Position numbers and translations under genes: made by a program. From Thalassoglobus sp. JC818 (GTDB lineage: Bacteria; Planctomycetota; Planctomycetia; Planctomycetales; Planctomycetaceae), in assembly GCF_040717535.1 (NCBI RefSeq), contig NZ_JBFEFI010000003.1:566001-630000 (forward strand): DNA of 64,000 nucleotides. The letters run 5' to 3'. The notes beneath the pieces are model-generated. The model was not told where the DNA came from and made no database searches. It saw nothing but the letters and a program-made list of their open reading frames with translations. Shown here piece after piece: positions 17,625-25,811 of the stretch (its first letter is position 1; each line of letters starts with the position of its first letter).

Positions 17625-18388
17625 GTGATTTCGAGGAGTTACCCGATCCGCTGGAACGCAATCTGTGCTGGCGGACAATCCAAGTCGCTCTTCAGTTTTT
17701 GTTCGCGATCTGGTTCGGCTACAGGGCCAAGGGCATCGAGCATCTTCCGAAAGGCGGAGCACTGTTCCTGGTCAATCATCAGAGTTTCCTGGACCCGCTT
17801 CTCGTCGGGCTTCCGCTTCGACGCCCGGTCAGTTTTCTCGCACGTGACAACCTGTTCAAGGTGCCTGTCGTCGGTTGGGTCCTCCGCAATACTTACGTGA
17901 TGTCCATTCGCAGAGAATCCGCAGGCACGGAGAGCATTCGAAAATCGATCGCGCGAGTGCAACACGGCTTCTATGTTGGCCTCTTTCCGGAAGGGACACG
18001 CACGCTTGACGGTCAACTGGGGGAAATCAAACCCGGTTTTATCTCGATCGCTCGTCGCGGCGGAGTTCCAATCGTGCCTGTGGGAATTTCCGGAGCCTTC
18101 GAAGCGATGCCGAAGAAGTCATTCTGGATCCGTCCGACGCGCGTGCGGGTCGTCTTCGGAAAACCGATTGCCGCTGAGCGAGTGGCAGAGCTGAGTCAGA
18201 AAGATCGACAGACGGAGTTTCTCTCCGTCATCAGTTCCGAGATTGACGAATGTCGCAAACAGGCTGAAAAGTGGCGAAATGGTGAATCTCTGGACGATTC
18301 TCGTGTTGCCGCTCACTCGGTTGAGGATGAATCAACTGCTTCTTCGGAATCTTCCGGAAGAGACGGTTCGTCCACAGATTCGATGTAG
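17621..18388 (+). CDS. plsC: 1-acyl-sn-glycerol-3-phosphate acyltransferase
   Basis: 255 residues. PlsC transfers an acyl chain to lysophosphatidate, giving phosphatidate for membrane lipids at the inner membrane. Motif I NHQSFLD supplies the catalytic H53 and D58. Motif III FPEGTR is at 123-128, and the block VPIVPVGI follows at about 150. One hydrophobic helix near residues 20-34 anchors it. The C-terminal 35 residues are Ser/Asp/Glu-rich and probably disordered. The gene is coupled to the secreted protein before it. Its last 76 bases overlap the convergent TPR gene, so the disordered tail and the TPR tail are read from the same DNA. Confidence 0.9.
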   Translation: MSDFEELPDPLERNLCWRTIQVALQFLFAIWFGYRAKGIEHLPKGGALFLVNHQSFLDPLLVGLPLRRPVSFLARDNLFKVPVVGWVLRNTYVMSIRRESAGTESIRKSIARVQHGFYVGLFPEGTRTLDGQLGEIKPGFISIARRGGVPIVPVGISGAFEAMPKKSFWIRPTRVRVVFGKPIAAERVAELSQKDRQTEFLSVISSEIDECRKQAEKWRNGESLDDSRVAAHSVEDESTASSESSGRDGSSTDSM

Positions 18389-19518
18389 GGCTGACTTTCG
18401 CGATAGCTCTGAATTCGCGTTTTCAGCTCTTCGAGTTCTTCTTCATCTTCAACCAGTTCAATCGCGGTCTCGCAAGTTTGGATCGCTTTCTCGAATTGAC
18501 CATCTGCTGCATAAGCGGCAGCGAGTGTGTCGATGAACCCGGGATCCCGGTACTCCGTGGAACGATTGGCAGCGAGAGCGAGTTCGATCGCCCGTTTCGG
18601 TTTTCGGAAGTTGGAGTCGGAGCATGTCGCGAGCATCCAGGCGAAGTCGTTTTGAGCTGCGGCGGATTCGTTGTCGACTGTCAGCGCGAGTTCGTAGTCC
18701 TTCTGCGCCAGATCGAATTGCTCAAGCGACTTGAGAGCGTAAGCTCGATTCAAAACTGCTTCCAAGAAGTGCGGGTCAGCATTGATGGCTCCATTGAAGG
18801 CGATGACTGCTTCGTCGTACTGATTCTGGAGGCTCAGCGCAACTCCTTTTCCGTTATATGCTTCGGCGTTTCCTTCCTGGAGTGAAATGACCTTCTCGAA
18901 GTCTCGAATCGCGGCGGAGAAGTTCTCGATGTCGAGGAACAGATTGCCTCGAGCGAGCAGAGCCACGACTTCATCTGGATAAGTTTTCAGAACGGACGAG
19001 TACTCTTCAAGGGCCTTTTCACGCAGGCCCAAACCAATCAGCGACTGGCCGAGATTCAGGTGAAGCGAAGCGGAACTCTCGCCGAGGTCGTAAGCTTTCT
19101 CGAGATCGTTGACCGCCCTTCCCCAGTCTTCTGCGGCCATATAAGCAATTCCCCGCAGGTGATACGTTTCGGCTGTCGGCTCTTGTTCGATTCGTGAGCT
19201 AAACTCATCTACGGCTCCATCGAGAGGCACCAGATCTCGCATGTGAACCCAACCGTTGATCGCCTTCGAATATCGCCATGGACCTCGCTGAAGAGTGGCT
19301 TCAAACAGTGTTCCGAGAGCGACGGTATTAACGCGTTCGCTGCCGTGCATGACCGCAGCAGACGTCGCGTGCACGATGAATTGCTCCGGCGGTTCAACAG
19401 TTACGACTCCATCGTCCGCCACAATCGGCATGGATGTTAAGAACCCGGTACCCAGTAAGATCACCGGGAGTATCATTTTGATCAGAACAATCATCAGAAG
19501 TTCCCTCGTCGGCAGCAT
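18313..19518 (-). CDS. Secreted or periplasmic TPR-repeat protein
   Basis: 401 residues from an ATG with a strong GGGAGG nine bases upstream; an in-frame upstream start would add 28 residues ahead of that site. A signal peptide (LIKMILPVILLGTGFL) is followed by a small SH3-like region (residues about 40-85, with LFEATLQRGPWRYSKAINGWVHMRDL). Then come at least six tetratricopeptide repeats from about residue 110 to 330, with the typical A/Y/G/L spacing (YNGKGVALSLQNQYDEAVIAF). The tail is acidic. TPR arrays bind other proteins, so it is probably a scaffold outside the cytoplasm. It is divergent from the YTV gene; the two share a 181-base upstream region. Confidence 0.82.
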   Translation of the reverse strand: MLPTRELLMIVLIKMILPVILLGTGFLTSMPIVADDGVVTVEPPEQFIVHATSAAVMHGSERVNTVALGTLFEATLQRGPWRYSKAINGWVHMRDLVPLDGAVDEFSSRIEQEPTAETYHLRGIAYMAAEDWGRAVNDLEKAYDLGESSASLHLNLGQSLIGLGLREKALEEYSSVLKTYPDEVVALLARGNLFLDIENFSAAIRDFEKVISLQEGNAEAYNGKGVALSLQNQYDEAVIAFNGAINADPHFLEAVLNRAYALKSLEQFDLAQKDYELALTVDNESAAAQNDFAWMLATCSDSNFRKPKRAIELALAANRSTEYRDPGFIDTLAAAYAADGQFEKAIQTCETAIELVEDEEELEELKTRIQSYRESQPYIESVDEPSLPEDSEEAVDSSSTE

Positions 19519-19699
19519 TTCTGAAAACCTCCCAGTCTTTCTTGCAAAAGGCTCACCGCTGCGTATCTTGTCTAGTATGTCTATTCGTACGTACTTCGCC
19601 ATTTGCGATGACCATTAGGTTTTGACTGCGGTGGATTTGCACGTCCACATTTCACACTCATCATTGTTTTAATGAAGAATAACGGGGGGAGGATTTCGA

Positions 19700-21718
19700 A
19701 TGAAACGTCTAGCCATGTTATTGCCAGCTTTGGCAATGGCAATCTTTGTTGCTGATGTCGATGCGGGAGCATGCGGGAAACACCGACGACGCTCTTGTCC
19801 GGCACCATGTGCGGCGACCACCGCATGTGCGACAACAGCAGCTTGCGGGGGAGCTCCTTGTGCCACAACTGGTGGGCCATGTGCAGTTGCTGGTGGCCCG
19901 TGTGATGCAGTCGTGAGTGGCGGCCAGGATGGTGCGACTCCGGCAGCTCAGCCTCAGTTCATCGAACGGACCGTTATGGTCCCTGAGATGACCACTGAAA
20001 CTCGTACTGTGACTGTGACCGAGTACCAGCAGGAACAGCGTGAGCGAACCTACACTGTCAACAAGCAGGTTCCTCGCACCGAAACTCGTTCACGAACTGT
20101 CGTGTACTACGAGAACGAACCACGCACTCGCACCGAAACGTACACCGTGTACGAAACTGCTCAAGAGCAGAAAGAAGTCGAGTACACCGTGAACGTTCCT
20201 CAGACAGAAGAAGTCGTCAAGACTCGCACTGTCCACGATCAGGTCTGGGAAGACAAAGAAGAGACCTACACAGTGATGGTTCCTCACACCGAAGAGCGAA
20301 CCGGAACTCGTACGGTCACTGACATGGTCGAAGAAGAAAAGACCGACACTTACACAGTGATGGTTCCTTACACCGAAGAGCGAACCGGAACTCGTAAAGT
20401 CGTCGACTACGTCGATGAAGAAGTGACTCAGACTTACACCGTCATGGTTCCACGCACTGAAGAGCGCACCGGAACTCGTCGCGTTGTTGACTACGTCAAC
20501 GAAGAAGCGACTCAGACTTACACAGTGATGGTTCCTCACACCGAAGAGCGAACCGGAACTCGACAAGTCGTCGACATGGTGAACGAAGAGAAAGAAGTCG
20601 CTTACACCGTCATGGTTCCTCACACTGAAGAGCGAACTGGAACTCGACAGGTTGTTGAGTACGTCGACGAATCCGTCGAGCAGACTTACACCGTCATGGT
20701 TCCTCACACCGAAACTCGGACTGGAATGCGAAACGTCTGGGACACTGTTCAAGAGCAGATGACTCGCACCGTTTCACGCACTTCCGGATCATGGGTCACC
20801 GAACAAGTCGCAGATCCTTGCAACCCAGCTTGCACACGATGCGTTTGCAAATGGGTTCCACAGGTGACTTGTGAAGAAGTTCCTTACACAGTCTGCAAGC
20901 AGGTGTGTCGCCAAGAGCCTTACGAGTACGAAGTGACTGTCTGCAAGCCAGAACAGCGATCACGCACAGTTGTTTGCCGTAAGCCTGTCACTCGCACCGA
21001 AGAGTACACCTACAACGTGACTGTTTGTCAGCCAGAACAGCGCACTCGCACTGTCACTGTCTGCAAGCCTGTGACTCGCACCGAAGAGTACACTTACAAC
21101 GTGACTGTTTGTCAGCCAGAAGAGCGAACCCGGACCTACACCGTCTGCAAAGCTGTTCCACGTGACGAAGAGTACACCTACAACGTCACTGTTTGTGACG
21201 CTGAAGAGCGATCACGCACTTACACTGTCAAAAAGCCAGTGACACGTGACGAAGAGTACACCTACACCGTGTGCCTCCAGCGTCCAGAAGAGCGAACTCG
21301 CACTTACACTGTCTGCAAAGCTGTTCCTCGTCAGGAAGAGTACACTTACAACGTGACAGTCTGTAAGCCAGAAGAACGCACTCGCACTGTGAAGGTCTGT
21401 AAGACTGTTCCTCGCGAAGAAGAGTACACTGTTCAGAACCAGATCTGGGTTCCTGAAACACGCACTCGCACCGTCACAACCTGCAAGCAGGTTCCTGTCG
21501 AAAAGACTCGCGAAGTCAACTACGTCGAATGCGTTCAGAAAGAACGAACCGAAGAGTACGACGTGACTCTCTACGACACAGTGGCTGAAGAAAAGACACA
21601 AACTTACACCGTTTGTGTTCCAGTTCAGGTCGAAAAAGAGATTCAGGTTCAGGTCTGCCGCATGGTTGAGAAAACCATCCAGGTTCAAGCACCAGCTTGC
21701 AATCCTTGCTGCAACTAA
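19700..21718 (+). CDS. YTV-repeat, cysteine-rich secreted protein (probable cell-wall protein)
   Basis: 672 residues behind a very strong ribosome binding site (GGGGGGAGGA six bases before the ATG). A signal peptide (MLLPALAMAIFVADVDA) leads to a Cys/Ala/Gly/Pro-rich head, and then two arrays of 28-residue repeats. Array one (residues 189-356, six units) is built on YTVMVPHTEERTGTR. Array two (406-601, seven units) is built on EEYTYNVTVC with paired cysteines. A Cys-rich hinge joins them and the protein ends in PACNPCCN. YTV-domain proteins were reported from the cell wall of Rhodopirellula baltica, so a structural, disulfide-linked envelope role is likely. Codon choice is uniform, and with the strong start and terminator this points to high expression. 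Confidence 0.88.
   Translation: MKRLAMLLPALAMAIFVADVDAGACGKHRRRSCPAPCAATTACATTAACGGAPCATTGGPCAVAGGPCDAVVSGGQDGATPAAQPQFIERTVMVPEMTTETRTVTVTEYQQEQRERTYTVNKQVPRTETRSRTVVYYENEPRTRTETYTVYETAQEQKEVEYTVNVPQTEEVVKTRTVHDQVWEDKEETYTVMVPHTEERTGTRTVTDMVEEEKTDTYTVMVPYTEERTGTRKVVDYVDEEVTQTYTVMVPRTEERTGTRRVVDYVNEEATQTYTVMVPHTEERTGTRQVVDMVNEEKEVAYTVMVPHTEERTGTRQVVEYVDESVEQTYTVMVPHTETRTGMRNVWDTVQEQMTRTVSRTSGSWVTEQVADPCNPACTRCVCKWVPQVTCEEVPYTVCKQVCRQEPYEYEVTVCKPEQRSRTVVCRKPVTRTEEYTYNVTVCQPEQRTRTVTVCKPVTRTEEYTYNVTVCQPEERTRTYTVCKAVPRDEEYTYNVTVCDAEERSRTYTVKKPVTRDEEYTYTVCLQRPEERTRTYTVCKAVPRQEEYTYNVTVCKPEERTRTVKVCKTVPREEEYTVQNQIWVPETRTRTVTTCKQVPVEKTREVNYVECVQKERTEEYDVTLYDTVAEEKTQTYTVCVPVQVEKEIQVQVCRMVEKTIQVQAPACNPCCN
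20264..20767 (+). repeat. Six 84-bp repeats coding for YTVMVPHTEERTGTR units
   Basis: Six in-phase units of 84 bases, each coding for 28 residues. The first half of each unit is nearly constant in protein and DNA, and the second half (VVDYV-EE type) varies. They sit inside the YTV gene and keep its frame. High DNA identity between units suggests recent expansion or gene-conversion-like homogenisation. Confidence 0.85.
20915..21502 (+). repeat. Seven 84-bp repeats coding for EEYTYNVTVC units
   Basis: Seven in-phase units of 84 bases in the C-terminal half of the YTV gene. Each 28-residue unit carries a cysteine near position 10 and, in most, one near position 22, with Arg/Thr-rich strands between. 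The period is the same as in the first array although the sequences differ, which suggests a shared structural repeat length. Confidence 0.83.
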
Positions 21719-21744
21719 GCACTTGAGTTGAGCTGAATGAATCG

Positions 21745-21778
21745 GCAGCCTTCTGAAATTCAGAAGGCTGCTTTTTTT
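21745..21778 (+). terminator. Rho-independent terminator after the YTV gene
   Basis: A perfect 12-bp stem (GCAGCCTTCTGA pairing with TCAGAAGGCTGC) around a three-base loop is followed at once by seven T. It lies 26 bases after the stop codon. This is one of the strongest terminators in the window and fits a highly expressed single-gene transcript. Confidence 0.93.
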
Positions 21779-21857
21779 GTGCGCGGAGTTCAACCGACCT
21801 TCATCGACTTCAAGGCGATGAAGCCTTTGAAAGGACCTTGTGACATGTCATGAGAAC

Positions 21858-23420
21858 CTAAGAGGCTCTTTCTCGTGAGCGTCGCTTCTGGAGTTTTCTC
21901 ATTCGACGACGTTCACTCTTGCTGAGCTTACTGAGGTCGACGTCTTCGTCATCCAGATAGTCACTGTCGGTGTTTGCCTCGGACGGTTGGATATGTGCTT
22001 TGGGAATCGACTCCGCCTGATCGGTGCGGGCAACTTTTCCGAGGACTCGAGGCTTCTTGCGGTTTGTGCTCGTGGCAGGTGCTGGCTTGTCGTCTGTATT
22101 GCTGCGATCAGTCGACTTAGTTTTTGTATTGGGGGCCGTCTGCGTTGAATTCTCAGCTGGCTGCTCCGCTTTTACTGCAGCTTCAGCCTGAACGGTTTTG
22201 GATGACTTTCGCTTGTTCGCGGCAGCTGCTTTCTGCTCTGCCTTGGCTTGTTCGCGTACAAGGCGTTTCTTGCTGGCCTCTTCCTGAGCGAGTTCTTTCT
22301 GACGCTTCGCTTCTGCCTTCTTCTGCTCGCGCTCTGTCTGCTTTTGCTGATTGAGCGCAGCTTTCTTTTCCTGCTTCTCGTGTTTCAACTTCTCGGCAGC
22401 ATCGCGTTTTTCAGCGAGTTTCTGCTTCTTAAGCTCGTCGCGTTTCTCTTTTTCCACGAGACGCTGGGCGTTCTTCTCGCTTCGGAGTTGTCGACGTTGT
22501 TCCTGCCGTTTCGCCCACCAGGTTCGCAGTGGTGCTGTCTTCTCGAAGACGCGAACTTTCATCCGCTGCAGAGCTGACTTGCCTGAAGGAGCTGCCTCAT
22601 TCGTGACATGAACGACAAAGCGGACGTGCAGCAAGAGAGTCATCGTGATCAGGTAGTGCCAGAACGCGACGGTCCCGTCGAGGACGACATCACGCAGTTC
22701 CATCGGAAGAAAGCGAGTCATACCGACCGTCAGAGATCCGCCCAGAACCCCAATTGCCAATGTGAGTCGCCACAACCAGCGACTTTGCGGTGACCATCGC
22801 ATTTCGCGTGCGAGCATTTGATGCAGCGACAGGGCACCGACGGAGAATGGAACAAACCAGTACCAGGTTTCTGCCTGCCAGCAATAGATTGGCCATTGCT
22901 CAAAGAGCAGACCGGCCACGGGGCGATGGAGTTTCAATGCGATCGACAGACAATTGATTGCCCAGAACGCAGCTGCCCATCCCCAGATGCGGTAACGACC
23001 GCTGAAGTCTTTGCGGCTGCGGGAGCGATACCAGAAGATCAACCACGAGAGTTGAGCACTCAGGGTCAATGAAATGACGCTGAAGAACTGAAATCCGGAA
23101 CCATGTGGCGGGGCGAGGAGTTGAGCGAGGCCGAAAAGCTCCACCTCGGTCAGGCTCACTCCGACCAGGAACATCAGTCCGAAGAGGCCGACCAGCCCGA
23201 ATGAAATCAACTTCCAGAGTGAGGCAGGGATGATGCTTTCATCAGCGACTACGTCCGACTTGGTAATCGGAAGGTCGGTCGACTGCCGCTTCAACCTCTC
23301 TGCGGGGGCTGGGGCTTGTGATTGCTGTGAAGGCGGAGGGGCAACCTCTGACGACGTTTGTGCCAGACGTCGACGCCGACGGTCATCCAATGAACCGGAA
23401 CCTGCAAATTTTGCGGTCAT
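21858..23420 (-). CDS. Polytopic membrane protein with TolA-like charged coiled-coil tail
   Basis: 520 residues from the ATG of MTAKFAGSGS; earlier GTG/ATG starts would add about 41 residues. The first 85 residues are hydrophilic and Pro/Gln-rich. About six membrane helices occupy roughly 90-290 (for example LISFGLVGLFGLMFLVGV). From about 305 to 430 the protein is almost only Lys, Glu, Gln, Arg and Ala (KRQKELAQEEASKKR), a long charged helix of TolA/caldesmon type. The tail ends in Asp-rich and Arg-rich patches. I do not recognise the family. The charged rod probably sits in the cytoplasm and could bind nucleic acid or another protein; this is inference. It converges with the YTV gene, with the YTV terminator between them. 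Confidence 0.72.
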   Translation of the reverse strand: MTAKFAGSGSLDDRRRRRLAQTSSEVAPPPSQQSQAPAPAERLKRQSTDLPITKSDVVADESIIPASLWKLISFGLVGLFGLMFLVGVSLTEVELFGLAQLLAPPHGSGFQFFSVISLTLSAQLSWLIFWYRSRSRKDFSGRYRIWGWAAAFWAINCLSIALKLHRPVAGLLFEQWPIYCWQAETWYWFVPFSVGALSLHQMLAREMRWSPQSRWLWRLTLAIGVLGGSLTVGMTRFLPMELRDVVLDGTVAFWHYLITMTLLLHVRFVVHVTNEAAPSGKSALQRMKVRVFEKTAPLRTWWAKRQEQRRQLRSEKNAQRLVEKEKRDELKKQKLAEKRDAAEKLKHEKQEKKAALNQQKQTEREQKKAEAKRQKELAQEEASKKRLVREQAKAEQKAAAANKRKSSKTVQAEAAVKAEQPAENSTQTAPNTKTKSTDRSNTDDKPAPATSTNRKKPRVLGKVARTDQAESIPKAHIQPSEANTDSDYLDDEDVDLSKLSKSERRRMRKLQKRRSRERAS

Positions 23421-23639
23421 CCTGCCGCTGACTCTCTCGTCGAATGATGAAGGGGAGCACGCGGGGTAAACGCAATCCTCGGTGGCATCCTGCCTTCGAA
23501 TACCCCTTTCATCGTCTTGGAGAATTGGATTCCCCATCTCCACTCAACGTGCGGCGGCGGTTTTCTGGCGGAAGCTCAAGTCGAAACGCAAGAGTCGTAC
23601 AACAGGTGATGCCTACCTAGCTTCTCTATTTATGTTTCA

Positions 23640-23687
23640 TGCCAATGTGGCCTTTTTGGCTTAAGTCTAGGCGGTGCCGAAATGGCA
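23640..23687 (+). promoter_or_regulatory. Candidate enhancer sites (GCC-N5-GGC dyads) for sigma-54 activator
   Basis: Three short dyads share one pattern. TGCC-AATGT-GGCC spans 23640-23652, GGCC-TTTTT-GGCT overlaps it at 23649-23661, and TGCC-GAAAT-GGCA spans 23675-23687. They lie about 90 to 140 bases upstream of the sigma-54 promoter, the usual distance for an activator. The binding protein may be the linked activator at 26948, whose Fis-type helix-turn-helix would prefer such dyads. The assignment is inferred from position and symmetry only. Confidence 0.45.
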
Positions 23688-23776
23688 TGTTTGTTTTGGT
23701 TGAATAACGCCTCGAGTTCTTTCTGTGCGTTGTAAATGGTTTATTGGTAATGTTTTGTGGTGGTTGTTTCATGTTT

Positions 23777-23792
23777 GGGCACGGTCTTTGCT
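23777..23792 (+). promoter_or_regulatory. Sigma-54 (-24/-12) promoter of the hsp20 pair
   Basis: The 16 bases GGGCACGGTCTTTGCT match the consensus TGGCACGRNNNTTGCW at every position but the first. The key GG (23778-23779) and GC (23790-23791) are separated by exactly 10 bases, as required. Transcription would start near 23803, giving a leader of about 70 bases before the Hsp20 start at 23875. Confidence 0.75.
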
Positions 23793-23874
23793 TTCACAGT
23801 GCATCAACCAGCTCAAAGCTGACAAATTAACAACTAGTGCCATTTCGACCATTTTTGTGATCGGAGGATAACAA

Positions 23875-24282
23875 ATGTTGACTGCCAATCGGCTCCACGA
23901 ATTCTTTCGCAACTCTTTTGATTGGAACGATCTGTTGCGGATGCATGCTTCCGCAGCCCCGCAAACGATGGGGCCACGGGTCGCGATTTCTGATGCGTCG
24001 GTCTTGATCGAATTCGATCTGCCCGGCGTTCAAAGTTCCCAACTGGATGTTGAAGTCGAAAAGAATCGCCTTTCGCTTCGTGTCAAAAATTCCCAGCCGA
24101 GCCTGAACGAGGGTGGGCAATGGAAAGTTCGTGAACAGGCCTCTCTGGATCAGCCCATGGAATTTCACTTCCCGTTTCGCATCGATGCCGAGCATTCTGA
24201 AGTGACGCTGGCCAACGGAGTTCTCAGAGCGACCGTCCACAAGAATCAGGCAGACTCACCCGTCAAATTGACGGTGAAATGA
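23875..24282 (+). CDS. Small heat shock protein, Hsp20/alpha-crystallin family (1)
   Basis: 135 residues with GGAGG seven bases before the ATG. The alpha-crystallin domain covers about residues 35-130: the strand VLIEFDLPGVQSSQLDVEVEKNRLSLRV and the conserved ANGVLRATVHK (A-x-G-V-L) near residue 113. The N-terminal arm is short (RLHEFFRNSFDWNDLLRMH) and the C-terminal tail is minimal. These proteins hold unfolding proteins in solution without ATP and assemble into oligomers in the cytoplasm. The gene follows a strong sigma-54 promoter and is followed after 72 bases by a second Hsp20 gene, so both are probably one transcript. Confidence 0.9.
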   Translation: MLTANRLHEFFRNSFDWNDLLRMHASAAPQTMGPRVAISDASVLIEFDLPGVQSSQLDVEVEKNRLSLRVKNSQPSLNEGGQWKVREQASLDQPMEFHFPFRIDAEHSEVTLANGVLRATVHKNQADSPVKLTVK

Positions 24283-24354
24283 CCCGGGTGATTTCCGGAA
24301 AACGACACTCAAATCTTACGAACAGATTCTGTTTCAGAATAAGGAGACTCATTC

Positions 24355-24768
24355 ATGAGCACTTCAACCGAAGTTCAAAACACTGAACACAACACCGAAA
24401 CCTCAACCCAAGACGCTTCCAACAACGAGCGGACCTACCCAGTTGTGAACGTGAAGCCAGCGACGGATATCTTGGAATACAATGATCACTACACGATGTC
24501 CGTGGGTGTCCCGGGCGTGACGCACGACGACCTCGACGTGACGATCGAGAAAAACGTGCTCACCATTGAAGCGACAGCTCGATTCCAGATTCCTGATGGT
24601 TATCAACCACTGGCTGGTCAACCGGTCGATCGTCGATACAGCCGCACTTTCCAGCTTTCGGACGAGATTGATCGAAGCGGAATTGAGGCGGAACTCAAAG
24701 ATGGAATGGTCCACGTCAAACTGCCGAAATGTGGTCCCGCCCAGCGTACGAAGCTGAATGTGCGCTAA
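24355..24768 (+). CDS. Small heat shock protein, Hsp20/alpha-crystallin family (2)
   Basis: 137 residues with AAGGAG nine bases upstream of the ATG. The N-terminal arm (about 30 residues) is rich in Thr, Asn, Gln and Glu, unlike that of its neighbour. The alpha-crystallin domain has the typical pattern YTMSVGVPGVTHDDLDVTIE and a conserved A/G-x-M-x-H-V-K-L-P strand near the end (LKDGMVHVKLP). It is clearly a different paralogue, so the pair may form mixed oligomers. It is the last gene before a strong terminator (24862-24906). Confidence 0.9.
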   Translation: MSTSTEVQNTEHNTETSTQDASNNERTYPVVNVKPATDILEYNDHYTMSVGVPGVTHDDLDVTIEKNVLTIEATARFQIPDGYQPLAGQPVDRRYSRTFQLSDEIDRSGIEAELKDGMVHVKLPKCGPAQRTKLNVR

Positions 24769-24861
24769 TTCTCTCGTTTGACTGGCTCGCCAGCGGAGTC
24801 TTCAGCTATTCCTTTTCGGGAATTGAGTGGACGTGGCGATGCTGGGCAAACGTTTTCGTCC

Positions 24862-24906
24862 CACTCCGTGAGAACTCGAAAAATGACGTTCTTGCGGAGT
24901 GTTTTT
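24862..24906 (+). terminator. Rho-independent terminator after the hsp20 pair
   Basis: A 14-bp stem (CACTCCGTGAGAAC with GTTCTTGCGGAGTG, two G-T pairs in the middle) and a 12-base loop are followed by five T. It lies 93 bases after the second hsp20 stop and ends the heat shock transcript. Confidence 0.85.
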
Positions 24907-25037
24907 CTTGACTGAGAGCAGATCGATGGCGTTAATGGGGGCGTCGAATGTCCGTGAGTATTCGTCATAACTGACGTAACGAGAGGCTCAAACAGCGTTC
25001 AGCGGACAAGTTGTTGGGGCCAAAGAAGGACCGAATT

Positions 25038-25811
25038 GTGTCTCGTCGTGAATATGCTGTCTCGCGTTACTCTTCGCGGCGGAGACGTCTGATCATCTCT
25101 CTGTTGGGGCAAACTGAAGAACATCAGCTTGATGAAGTCGCTTCTGATGATTCGACGGAAAGCGAGTTCGTTCCGGTTTCCTCTTCAACAGCTTTCGAAA
25201 AGTTGCAGCATCGCTTGAATCGAGATGCGGAACTGACTTGGCTGAGCCTGGGAGAAAGCTTTCCGCTTGTCTCTCGATCTGATTCTCTCGCTGGAATGGT
25301 CTCGTCCGAAGTTCGGTCAAGGCGACGGCGGTCTCGAGACATCTTCATTGATGCCACGACTCCCGGCGGAAATTTGAGAGAGTCGTTGACGCGTTTTCAT
25401 ACGCAGTTTTGGCGGCAATCAATCGACATCGTCCTGACAGTTCTGTCACCCGACGAAGTGTGCGACAGACGCCAAAGCGACATCTTCAATTCTTCTCTCT
25501 CGCAATTTTTGAACGATACAGCCATTGCAGGTGTCATCCCGATCTTTCTGCTGCCACCGCTTTTCGAGGTTCGGAGCAACCCTCGCGACATTGACATCAG
25601 CATTGCCAATCTGGAGGGGCAACTTCGCGAGCAAGAAGCTCTCTTCGTTCCAATGTGGCAGCGATCAGAAGGCTCAGGTGAGTCAGAAAACGCAGCTGTT
25701 CAGGCAATGGACTCGCAGCGGGAGTCTCGATTCGTCACAATATGGAAGTCTTTCTTGCATGAGGTTGAACACCATGATGAGCAAGCAGCCGCTTCCAATT
25801 CATTCGATTGA
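25038..25811 (+). CDS. Unknown protein with weak SGNH-hydrolase-like pattern
   Basis: 257 residues from a GTG with AAGGA seven bases upstream; a TTG start nine codons earlier is weaker. After an Arg-rich head the sequence reads WLSLGESFPLV, then DIFIDATTPGGNL, then DIVLTVLSPDEV and, later, GVIPIFLLPPLF. This order of strands and loops resembles SGNH/GDSL hydrolases, with GES in place of GDS, SPDE in place of GxND, and no clear final D-x-x-H. It may be a diverged enzyme or a fold without activity. There is no signal peptide. It overlaps the DUF4159 gene by 38 bases, which argues for a shared function. The SGNH reading is tentative. Confidence 0.6.
   Translation: MSRREYAVSRYSSRRRRLIISLLGQTEEHQLDEVASDDSTESEFVPVSSSTAFEKLQHRLNRDAELTWLSLGESFPLVSRSDSLAGMVSSEVRSRRRRSRDIFIDATTPGGNLRESLTRFHTQFWRQSIDIVLTVLSPDEVCDRRQSDIFNSSLSQFLNDTAIAGVIPIFLLPPLFEVRSNPRDIDISIANLEGQLREQEALFVPMWQRSEGSGESENAAVQAMDSQRESRFVTIWKSFLHEVEHHDEQAAASNSFD

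Noticed and set aside
19620-19660. Possible sigma-70 promoter (TTGACT) before the YTV gene
   Set aside because: The -35-like TTGACT has no acceptable -10 box at 16 to 18 bases, so I could not support a promoter call.
20090-20752. Long minus-strand open frame (220 codons) opposite the YTV repeats
   Set aside because: It is a mirror of the 84-bp repeats; the deduced protein is a monotonous Ser/Phe/Val repeat with no start site support.
20264-21502. Regular repeats that might suggest a CRISPR array
   Set aside because: The units are coding, in frame, 84 bases long and without unique spacers; no cas genes are near.
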